Positions 26,100-34,300 of a DNA stretch of 64,000 bases are shown here, one piece after another. Source of the stretch: Parasulfuritortus cantonensis (GTDB taxonomy: Bacteria; Pseudomonadota; Gammaproteobacteria; Burkholderiales; Thiobacillaceae); contig NZ_SJZB01000022.1 of the NCBI RefSeq assembly GCF_004337445.1, positions 29,213 through 93,212 of the forward strand. Reading direction: 5' to 3'. Position numbers and translations under genes: made by a program. How positions within the stretch are numbered: the first letter of the stretch is position 1; the number at the start of each line of letters is the position of its first letter. The notes beneath the pieces were generated by a model. That model saw only the letters and a program-made list of their open reading frames with translations. It made no database searches and was not told the DNA's origin.

Positions 26100-26683
26100 T
26101 CCCCCGCGCCCAGGCCGGCGAAGCCCATGAAGGCCAGCGACAGCATGCCGGCCAGCATCAGGGAGAGGGCCGTACCCTGGACCACGTTGGGCACCTTGGA
26201 CAGGTGCAGGCGCTCGCGCAGGCCGGCCATCAGGACCAGCGCCAGGGTGAAGCCGGCACCGGCACCGGCCGCGAAGGTGATGGACTGGGCGAAGCTGTAC
26301 TCGCGCGCGGTCTGGAACAGGGCGACGCCGAGCACGGCGCAGTTGGTGGTGATCAGGGGCAGGTAGATACCCAGGGCGCGGAACAGGGCCGGGCTGTATT
26401 TCTTCAGCACCATCTCGACCAGTTGCACGGCGGAGGCGATCACCACGATGTAGGAGATCAGGCGCAGGAACTCGAGGTCGAAATGCACGACCAGCCAGTT
26501 CAGCCCGTAGGCGCACAGGCTGGCGACCAGCATCACGAAGGTGGTGGCGGCACCCATGGGGGCGGCGGTCTTCAACTGGCCGGAGACGCCCAGGAACGGG
26601 CACAGGCCGAGGAACATCGCCAGGACGAAGTTGTTCGAGAGTACGGCCGCGAGAAAGATTTGGCCTACGGAAATGTCACCCAT
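26096..26683 (-). CDS. rnfA: Ion-translocating oxidoreductase subunit RnfA
   Basis: 195-residue inner-membrane subunit with six helices, homologous to NqrE. Conserved signatures include LSNNFVLAMFLGLCPFLGVS (residues 15-34) and PLITTNCAVLGVALF (about 108), the half-helix Cys regions that with RnfE hold an intramembrane FeS/iron centre. It is part of the Rnf complex linking ferredoxin and NADH to ion transport. It overlaps rnfE by 8 bp and the small Cys-rich gene by 4 bp. Confidence 0.95.
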   Translation of the reverse strand: MGDISVGQIFLAAVLSNNFVLAMFLGLCPFLGVSGQLKTAAPMGAATTFVMLVASLCAYGLNWLVVHFDLEFLRLISYIVVIASAVQLVEMVLKKYSPALFRALGIYLPLITTNCAVLGVALFQTAREYSFAQSITFAAGAGAGFTLALVLMAGLRERLHLSKVPNVVQGTALSLMLAGMLSLAFMGFAGLGAGE

Positions 26684-27329
26684 GGACGTGTGCCTCCACC
26701 GGTTGGGCCGCGGCCGGCTTGCGCTGCTTCAGCCAGTTGAACAGGAGCAGCCAGGTGCCGAGGACGAAGAAGCCGCCCGGCGGCAGGACCATGACCACCC
26801 AGGGCTGGAAGTCGGGGCCGAACAGCGAGACGCCGAACAGCTTGCCCGCCCCGAGTATCTCGCGCACCGAACCGAGCGCGAACAGGCCGATGGTGAACCC
26901 CAGGCCCATGCCCATGGCGTTGACCACGGTACGCAGGGGCGGGTTCTTGGAAGCGTGCGCCTCGGCGCGGCCGAGGATGATGCAGTTCACCACGATGAGC
27001 TGGATGAAGGCGCCGAGGGCGTCGTACAGCTTGAGGCTGATGGCCTGGATCAGGTAGTCGACGATGGTCACGAAGGTGGCGATGATGACGATGTAGGTGG
27101 CGATGCGCACCTCCTTGGGCACCACCTTGCGGATCAGCGACACCAGCAGGGTCGAGCAGACCAGCACGAAGGTCGTGGCGACGCCCATGGACAGGGCATT
27201 GACTGCGGAAACCGACACCGCCAGGACCGGGCACATGCCCAGGACCATGACGAATACCGGGTTCTGCTTCCAGATACCCTCCATGAACTCTTCCATGTGG
27301 GTGAGCTGCTTTTGTCCAGGGATGGCCAT
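26676..27329 (-). CDS. rnfE: Ion-translocating oxidoreductase subunit RnfE
   Basis: 217-residue membrane subunit, homologue of NqrD and pseudo-symmetric partner of RnfA. The matching motifs are IWKQNPVFVMVLGMCPVLAVS (residues 19-39) and IQLIVVNCIILGRAEAHASK (about 105-124), each with the conserved Cys. Six helices; the tail after GTWLLLFNWLKQRK is polar. Its start overlaps the rnfG stop (TGATG) and its end overlaps rnfA by 8 bp. Confidence 0.95.
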   Translation of the reverse strand: MAIPGQKQLTHMEEFMEGIWKQNPVFVMVLGMCPVLAVSVSAVNALSMGVATTFVLVCSTLLVSLIRKVVPKEVRIATYIVIIATFVTIVDYLIQAISLKLYDALGAFIQLIVVNCIILGRAEAHASKNPPLRTVVNAMGMGLGFTIGLFALGSVREILGAGKLFGVSLFGPDFQPWVVMVLPPGGFFVLGTWLLLFNWLKQRKPAAAQPVEAHVHG

Positions 27330-28003
27330 CAGTTGCCCCTCAGCTTGTCCAGATTGGGCGCCAGGCGCGGCAGCAGCCGCTGGGCGCTCTCATTGATGCC
27401 CTTGCCGACCGCCTTGGAGGTCACGGTGGCGCCGGAGATGGCGTCGATCTCCCAGGGATTGCGCTTGGTACCGTGCTTGACCACCTTGATCGCGTTGGCC
27501 AGGGCCTTGCCGTCGGCGCTCAGGCGCACGTCCAGGGCCTGGAAGTTGGCCAGGAAGGCCTGGTCGGTGTAGATCTTGTCGCCGATACCCGGGGTCTCGC
27601 GCATGGACACCACGCCCAGCCCCGAGATCGCCTGCGTGGCCGGGTCATAGGCGTAGAGCACCCGCACGACGTCGGCGTAGCCGGTGGCGGCGCCTTCGGC
27701 GGCAATGCCCTTGAGGGCGCCGGCCTGGTCATAGGCGGCATAGAACTCGACCGCGCCGGTCGGCGTCTGCGGCCCGGCCGGGGCGATGCCGTCCGCGGTG
27801 GCGACGAATTCCTTCATGCTGGCGGCGCCCGGCACCACCTTGAACACGGCCCGCTCGAGGGCGATGCGCTTGTTCGCGGTCACCGCGTTCAGGGTGCCGT
27901 GGTAGGTGGACACGATGAGCACCCCGCACAGGGTGGCCACCAGGCCGAGGGTGGCGATCATCACGCGGCCGGGAGTGACGGCCATGGCAGTGGCGTCGTT
28001 CAT
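27329..28003 (-). CDS. rnfG: Ion-translocating oxidoreductase subunit RnfG
   Basis: 224-residue flavoprotein subunit with one N-terminal membrane helix (about residues 14-36) and a periplasmic FMN-binding domain. FMN is attached covalently to the Thr of DAISGATVTSKAV (about residue 190), the S(T)GAT motif modified by ApbE. GIGDKIYTDQAFLANFQ is also typical. No apbE gene is in the window. The start overlaps the corrected end of rnfD. Confidence 0.93.
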   Translation of the reverse strand: MNDATAMAVTPGRVMIATLGLVATLCGVLIVSTYHGTLNAVTANKRIALERAVFKVVPGAASMKEFVATADGIAPAGPQTPTGAVEFYAAYDQAGALKGIAAEGAATGYADVVRVLYAYDPATQAISGLGVVSMRETPGIGDKIYTDQAFLANFQALDVRLSADGKALANAIKVVKHGTKRNPWEIDAISGATVTSKAVGKGINESAQRLLPRLAPNLDKLRGN

Positions 28004-29045
28004 GCCTGGTCCCTCCGTGCGCCGAATACCTTGGGCTGGGTGTACTGGTCGATCAGCGGCGCCAGGGCGTTGCCGATCAGGATGGCGTACATGACCCTTC
28101 GGTGAGGCCGCCGAAATAGCGGATCATCACCGTGACCACGCCGATCAGGCCCCCGTATATCCACACCCCCTTGGGCGTCACCGGCGAGGTGGCCATGTCG
28201 GTGGCCATGAAGACCGCGCCCAGCATGAGACCGCCGGACAGGAGCACGAAGAACGGGTCGGGGTAGCGCTGCGGGCCGAACAGGTGGAAGGCCCAGGCGG
28301 TCAGCGCGGCGGCGCCCAGGACGGCCACCGGGATGCGCCAGTCCATGAACTTGCGCGCGGCGAGGTACAGGCCGCAGACCAGGATCAGGAGCGCCGAGGT
28401 CTCACCGGCCGAGGCGGTCACCGCGCCGGTCAGGAAATCGCTCGGCGCGGCGAGCACGTTCTCGAATTTCCAGCGCGCCATCGGCGTGGCGCCGGTAAAG
28501 CCGTCGACCGCCGCCTTGGCCCAGGCCGAGATGTCCGGCGGGGTCATCAGGGGCAGGGTGAACGTGGTCGGGATGAAGCTGGTGAAACGTCCCGGGGCGT
28601 AGGCCGGCACCCAGGTGGTGATGGAGACCGGGAAGGCGGCCTGGACGAAGGCGCGCCCGACCAGGGCCGGGTTGAACACGTTGTGGCCGAGGCCGCCGAA
28701 TAGGGCCTTGCCAAGGGCGATGGCCGCGATGCCGGCGACCGCACCCATCCAGAGCGGGAAGGACGGCGGCAGGGTGAGCGCCAGAAGCAGCCCGGTGATG
28801 GTGGCGCTCCAGTCCGACAGGGTGCTGGCGGTGCCGGACAGGCGGTTGACCGCCCGTTCGGTGAGCAGACAGGCCAGGGTGACGGTGGCCATCAGGGCCA
28901 GGGCCGAGAGGCCGTACTGCCAGACCGAGAAGGCGGCGATGGGAAGCAATGCCAGCACCACGTGCAGCATGATCTTCTCGACGCCGACCGGGCGCCGGAC
29001 GTGCGGCGCGGCACGCAATTCAATGCGGGAGGGTTTGCCAATCAT
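28000..29045 (-). CDS. rnfD: Ion-translocating oxidoreductase subunit RnfD, one-base frameshift near the 3' end
   Basis: Membrane subunit homologous to NqrB with about nine helices. The covalent FMN Thr is in DGFTGATPMARWK (about residue 188), and GLGHNVFNPALVGRAF is conserved. As sequenced, the frame stops at 28077 with the unnatural ending GLTEG-SCTPS. Adding one base to the CCC run at 28095-28097 (GGG on the coding strand) restores MYAILIGNALAPLIDQYTQP and KVFGARRDQA, the normal C-terminus. The stop then falls at 28000-28002, overlapping the rnfG ATG, and the length is 348 aa. I therefore treat it as one gene with a probable consensus error. Confidence 0.9.
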
Positions 29046-29051
29046 GTTGTG

Positions 29052-29705
29052 TCAGGCGTAGGCGACGGATTGTTGGGTACGCGGCGATGGCGTCGGCAGG
29101 CCGGCTTCGTCGTGCGCGATCCAGGCCCGCAGGACCCGGTCCAGTTCGCGCGGCGTCAGGCGGCGGCCGGCCGGCTCGGCCAGACGTTCGACGAGTTTAC
29201 GACAGCAGGAGAAGAAACGGCCATATTCGGGATCGTGCTCGCTGCGCGCCAGATAGCCGCAGTCGCCGGAACCGAGCGCATAGGCGGCGGCGGCCACCCG
29301 GCCGTCGTAGATGAAGTACAACTCGGGGAAATGGAAGTGCAGGTACTTCGAGGCGACCGAGCGGGCCTGGTCGGCGGGCATGTCCGCGAACACGTCCATG
29401 ACCCGCTTGTGCATCTCGAACATGAGCGCGGGATCGATCCGCTCGGCGGTGGCGATGCCGGCGAACCAGCGGTCGACGCCGGACTGGCCCAGGCGGTGGG
29501 CGGCGAACTCCGGCGAGAAACCGGGCACCTCGACGCCGCGCTCGGCGCAGACGCGCACGATCATGCGCAGCTTGTCGGCGACGATCTCGTCCTGGAAGTG
29601 GGTCCGGTGCATGAAGCACAACTCGTAGAGGGCGCGCGTACGCGGGTCGAGCACGGACTCGGCCAGGACGTCGGCGATGAACTCGCGGGTGATTTCGCTT
29701 TTCAT
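29052..29705 (-). CDS. Unknown protein encoded between rnfC and rnfD
   Basis: 217 aa, soluble, not recognised. Visible traits: mostly helical, with VASKYLHFHFPELYFIYDGR near residues 115-134 (aromatic-rich; a similar K-x-L-H-F...IYD pattern occurs in scattered bacterial proteins of unknown role). Other traits are CRKLVERLAEPAGRRL and a disordered tail after residue 200. Cys residues occur singly (CFMH, SGDCGY, SCC), so an FeS site is unlikely. It lies 26 bp after rnfC and 6 bp before rnfD in the same direction, hence it is co-transcribed with Rnf and possibly coupled to RnfD translation. It is not one of the six Rnf subunits. An assembly or regulatory role would be pure inference. Confidence 0.75.
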   Translation of the reverse strand: MKSEITREFIADVLAESVLDPRTRALYELCFMHRTHFQDEIVADKLRMIVRVCAERGVEVPGFSPEFAAHRLGQSGVDRWFAGIATAERIDPALMFEMHKRVMDVFADMPADQARSVASKYLHFHFPELYFIYDGRVAAAAYALGSGDCGYLARSEHDPEYGRFFSCCRKLVERLAEPAGRRLTPRELDRVLRAWIAHDEAGLPTPSPRTQQSVAYA

Positions 29706-29731
29706 GATGGACGGGGAAGTGGGGTTGGAAC

Positions 29732-31192
29732 CTAGCCCTTGGTCTCGGGGACCGGGTGACGCCGGCCGCCGGTCTTGCGTTCTTCGCCTTCGGCATGGCC
29801 GAAGTCGAAACGCTCGCCGCTTTCGTGGATCTCGATCTTGGCCTTGGCGATCTCGGCACGCTGGCGCAGGACGCTCTTGGCGGCACGGAATTGCTGTACC
29901 AGGGGGATGTTGGACGGGCACACGTAGGTGCAGCAACCGCATTCGAAGCAGTCGCCCAGATGGTAACGGCTGCCCATCAGTTCGTATTCGGAACTGCCGG
30001 CCAGGAGGCCGAGCATGGACGGGTTCAGGCCCATCGGACAGGCCTGCACGCATTCGCCGCACTTGATGCAGGCATAGCTGCTGCGGTCGCTCTCCGCCTT
30101 CACGGCGCGACGATCGAACACCAGGATGCCGGAAACGCCCTTGGTGATCGGGACGTCCAGCGAGGCGATGGCCTGGCCCATCATGGGCCCGCCGAGGATG
30201 ATCTCGCGTTCGCTGACGTCTTCGGCACCGGCCCATTCGAGCACGTGGCGCAACGGGGTGCCGATGGGCACCCAGTAGTCGCCCGGCCGTTTGATGCCGG
30301 GCCCGGTCAGCGTGACCGCGCGTTCGGTAAGTCCCTGGCCGAGGGGGAGGAGCCTGCCCAACAAGGCCAACGTACCGACGTTGTTGACCACTACGCCGAC
30401 TTCGGAGGGCAGGCCACCGGCCGGGACTTCCAGGCCCAGAGCGGACTTGATGAGCATCTTCTCCGCACCCTGGGGATATTTCGTTTCCACCGCCGCGACG
30501 GCGATGCTGCCGTCGGCGGGCAGCGCGGCGCGGACCGCCTCGACGGCGTCCGGCTTGTTGTCCTCGATACCGATCACGGCCTTCTCGGCGCCGACCGCGC
30601 GCATGGCGTAGCGGATGCCCAGCATGAGGTCGTCGGTGCGCTCGAGCATGACCCGGTGGTCGCAGGTGAGGTAGGGCTCGCATTCGCAGCCGTTCACCAC
30701 CAGGGTGTGGATCTTGCGTCCCTTGGGCACCGTCAGCTTGGCGTGGCTGGGGAAGGCGGCGCCGCCCAGGCCGACCATGCCGGAGTCCTGGACGGCCTGG
30801 ATGATCTCCTGGGCCGACAGGGCGTCCATGTCGCGCGGCGTACCCCAGCGTACCTCCTGGGTCGACGCCTCGTAGGTGCGGATGACGATGCTTTCGGTCC
30901 ACGGACCGCGTGCCGACGGCCGCAGCTCGATGGCCTCCACCACGCCGTCCACGGGGGCATGGATGGGCACCGAGAGGAACCCCTCGGCGCGCGCGATGAG
31001 TTGTCCGCGAACGACCTCCTGGCCCACCGCGACGATGGGCACCGCCGGCTTGCCGATGTGCTGCGCGAGGGGGAGGATCATGCGCGGCGCAAACGGCAAC
31101 CGACGGAGCGGCGTGCCAGCAGTGCTCTTGTTGCTCGCGGGGTGTACCCCACGGGCGAAAGTCTTGCGCCTAAAGATAGAAAGAAGGCTCAT
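29732..31192 (-). CDS. rnfC: Ion-translocating oxidoreductase subunit RnfC
   Basis: 486-residue peripheral subunit on the cytoplasmic face that handles NADH. The N-terminal part has FARGVHPASNKSTAG. The nucleotide/FMN-binding region, similar to NuoF, contains GMVGLGGAAFPSHAKL (about 140) and VVNGCECEPYLTCDHR. Two ferredoxin motifs follow: CIKCGECVQACPMGLNP (about 373) and CFECGCCTYVCPSNIPL (about 412). I took ATG 31192 as start, giving MSLLSIFRRKTFARG; the frame is open further upstream. It follows nifJ by 113 bp of non-coding DNA, the longest gap in the operon, where a second promoter could sit. Confidence 0.93.
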   Translation of the reverse strand: MSLLSIFRRKTFARGVHPASNKSTAGTPLRRLPFAPRMILPLAQHIGKPAVPIVAVGQEVVRGQLIARAEGFLSVPIHAPVDGVVEAIELRPSARGPWTESIVIRTYEASTQEVRWGTPRDMDALSAQEIIQAVQDSGMVGLGGAAFPSHAKLTVPKGRKIHTLVVNGCECEPYLTCDHRVMLERTDDLMLGIRYAMRAVGAEKAVIGIEDNKPDAVEAVRAALPADGSIAVAAVETKYPQGAEKMLIKSALGLEVPAGGLPSEVGVVVNNVGTLALLGRLLPLGQGLTERAVTLTGPGIKRPGDYWVPIGTPLRHVLEWAGAEDVSEREIILGGPMMGQAIASLDVPITKGVSGILVFDRRAVKAESDRSSYACIKCGECVQACPMGLNPSMLGLLAGSSEYELMGSRYHLGDCFECGCCTYVCPSNIPLVQQFRAAKSVLRQRAEIAKAKIEIHESGERFDFGHAEGEERKTGGRRHPVPETKG

Positions 31193-31305
31193 CTTCAGTT
31201 CCGCGAACGGTGAAACGTGAAGGGAGCGCCGCACGGGTCCGGGCGTATCGAAAACCCCTGCGGCGACCTCATTCACTTTTCAAGTTCCAGGTTTCACACG
31301 TTCGA

Positions 31306-34300
31306 TCAGTTGAACTTCGCGGCGCGGGCGATCAGCTTGTCGATGCCCGGTTCGCTCATGTTCCACGGCGTGCCCGGATGGATGCAGCTCGCCGTGCACT
31401 TCTCGGCCGCCTTCACCAGGTTGGCGTAGGTGGTGCCCTGGGCGTTGAGCACAACGGCCTGCTTCTGGTCGTTGTACTGGAAGGCCTTCGGTGCCAGGTT
31501 GGTACATTCGTCGCAGGCCGTGCATTCCGGGCTGTCGATCCACACCGCCTCGTAGCCGTCGGCCGTGGCGGCCGGCTTGGCCGGGGCCGCCGCAGCGGCG
31601 GCCGCGGGGGCGGCAACCGTGTCCATGGCCACGCCGCCACCGAAGGCGGCCAGGCTCGCGGACAGCTTCTGGACCAGTTCGGCGCGGGCCTTGTCGGCGA
31701 TCGCCTGTTCGTCCACCGCCTCGCGGTTCAGACCGGCCAGATCCTTCAACTGCTGCCAGAAGGCCTGCCGCTCCTCGCACGACTTGACCAACTCCTGGGA
31801 CACCAGGACGCGCATCAGACGGTTCTTCTTGTCGACCGCCCAGATGTACGGGAACTTGCCTTCGCGGTCGTCCTCGGCCATGGCCAGGAAGTCGGACAGC
31901 AGGACCATGTCGGCGTTCCAGGTCTCCTGGGGCGCCTTCTTGAACTGCTTGGCGAAGCGGCCTTCGGTCAGGGCGAAGTCGGCGAAGGTGAAGGGCAGGA
32001 CCATCTTCTGCTCATTGCCTTCGGCGTCCTTGTAGACCAGGGTGTACTCGGGCCAGTCGGTGTCCATGGCCGGGTTGCCTTCCAGGGACACGCACTCGCT
32101 GAAGGTGGTGCCGAGGTCGGGGTCGTACTTGAACAGCGGGTAGGCGCGCGATTCCACGGCCAGCTTGGACTGCTCGGTGGCGCGGTCGTCGCCGACACCG
32201 TGCTCGACCGGGCAGACGGCGTAGATGTTGAACATCGCAGGACGCGAGCTGTTCAGGCCCTCGATGTAGCCTTCGATCAGGTGGGTCGGGCTGGAGATCG
32301 CGCTCTGCAGGATGTAGCTGGTGCGGTGCGCCATGCCGATGACGCTGATCTCCTTGCGCACTTCCTGCTTGCCCTTGATCGCCTTGCCGTAGGGCGACAT
32401 GTCGGCGACCTGGCCGACGAAGGTGGAGGTGCAGGCCTGGCCGCCGGTGTTGGAGTAGACCTGGGTGTCGACCACCATGATCTTCACCGGCTTGCCGGTC
32501 ATCAGGGCACGCGACAGGTTCTGGAAGCCGATGTCGTACATGGCGCCGTCACCGCCCACGGCCACGACCGGCGGGCAAAGCTTGAATTCCTCGTCGCTGA
32601 AGCCTTCCCAGGTGAAGTGGGTGAAGAAGGCATCATGCTCGAGCGGGTTGTAGCCGCCGTTCAGTTCGATCTCCGCCATGCGCACGGCCTTGAAGCCTTC
32701 CGCCATCTTGACCATGTGGCCCTCGAACAGGCCCAGGGCCACGGACGGGGAATCCTGGAACAGGTGCGAGGTGAACGGGAACGGATACGGGTTGTAGGGA
32801 TAGGTGGACGCCCACACCGAGGTGCAACCGGTGGAGTTGGCGATACCCATCTCGGCGCGGCCGCGCTTGGTCGGGCCCTCGACATAGCGCCAGCGCAGGT
32901 CCTTCAGCTTTTCCAGGAGCTGGGTGGCCCACTGCAGCCACTGCGGATCGATGGGCTGGCCGGCCTTGTTCTCCATGAGGCGACCGGACAGGTTGGCCAG
33001 GGTCAGGTCCTGGCCCTTGGCCGCCTCGACCGCGGCCTTGACGGCCTTGCTGTCGGTGAAGTCGACCGACTCGGTCAGCTTCATGCGGATGTGCTTCTCC
33101 AAGCCCATGATCAGGCCGTCGATCTTGGCGACGAACTGCTCGACACGCGGCTGCATCAGGGCGGTCACCGTGGCGGTGAACAGGTGGATGGCGGTCTTCT
33201 CGCCGCAACCCAGGCAGGCGCCGTCGCCGCAGGCCATGGAACCGTAGTTCTTCTTGTCCAGCAGCAGGGTTTCCAGGGCGCCGATCTTCTCGTCCAGGCT
33301 GTCGATGCGGCTGTACTTCTGCGGCGTGGTGGGCAGGTCGAGCCAGAACTTCCAGTCCTTGCGCAGGCCGTCGATGGATTCCGAGGTCTGGGTGACCATC
33401 TTCAGGGCATCGTCGTCGCAGACGTCGACGCAGATCGCGCAACCCTTGCAGGTGTACGGGTTGACCGTGATGGAGAACAGGCCGCCGCTGCCGGCGCCCT
33501 TCTTCTCGCGGTTGGTCCAGTAGGGCTTGGTGGTGGCGAACTTGAAGCCGCCGATGCCGCTCCGCAGGAGGTCGAACTCGGCCGCCAGGCGCTCGCGTTC
33601 CTCGCCCTGGGCGGGATCCTCGGCCAGGGTGTTGTCGATGGCCTTTTCGAACAGCGCGCGGACGTCCAGGCCGTCCTTGTCGAGCATGCCGCGCAGCTTC
33701 TTCTCGATGGTCCGGCTGGCCTTGCGCAGGAAGCGGGTCGGGCGGCCGCCCATTTCGATGTCGGTGATCGCGGTATTGAGCACCTCGGCGACGTCGGTCA
33801 CCAAGCCGGGGATGGCGGAGTCCGGGCACTGCGTGTAGCAGTTGCCGCAGGCGGTGCAGTTCTCGGCGATCCACTCCGGATGTTCGAAGCGAATCTGGGT
33901 CATGTCGCGGAACACGCCGGTGACGGCCGGGATCACGGCCATGCCCATGAACGGATCGACCAGGTTGTCGGAGCCCTTGCCGGTGGCGTAGAAGCTGCCG
34001 GTGGCCTGCCAGAAGCGGTGGATGTCGGCGGCGCTGCCGTCACCTTCCGGCTGCTCCTTGAGCATCATCGGGATGGCGATCTCGCTCTTCAGAGCGGCCT
34101 GGCGGGCACCCACCTGCATGACCTCGGCGGGCAGTTCCTTGAGTTCCTCGTAGCCGCGCTTGACCACGCGCAGGTTGTCCTCGACGACGCGCTTGCCCTT
34201 CTTGCCGAACTTGTCGTTGAGCTGGTTCTCGATCGCCTTGAACAGGGTCTCCTCGGTCAGGCCGGCACGGTCCTTGATGTCCGAGGCACGGAAGAAGGCG

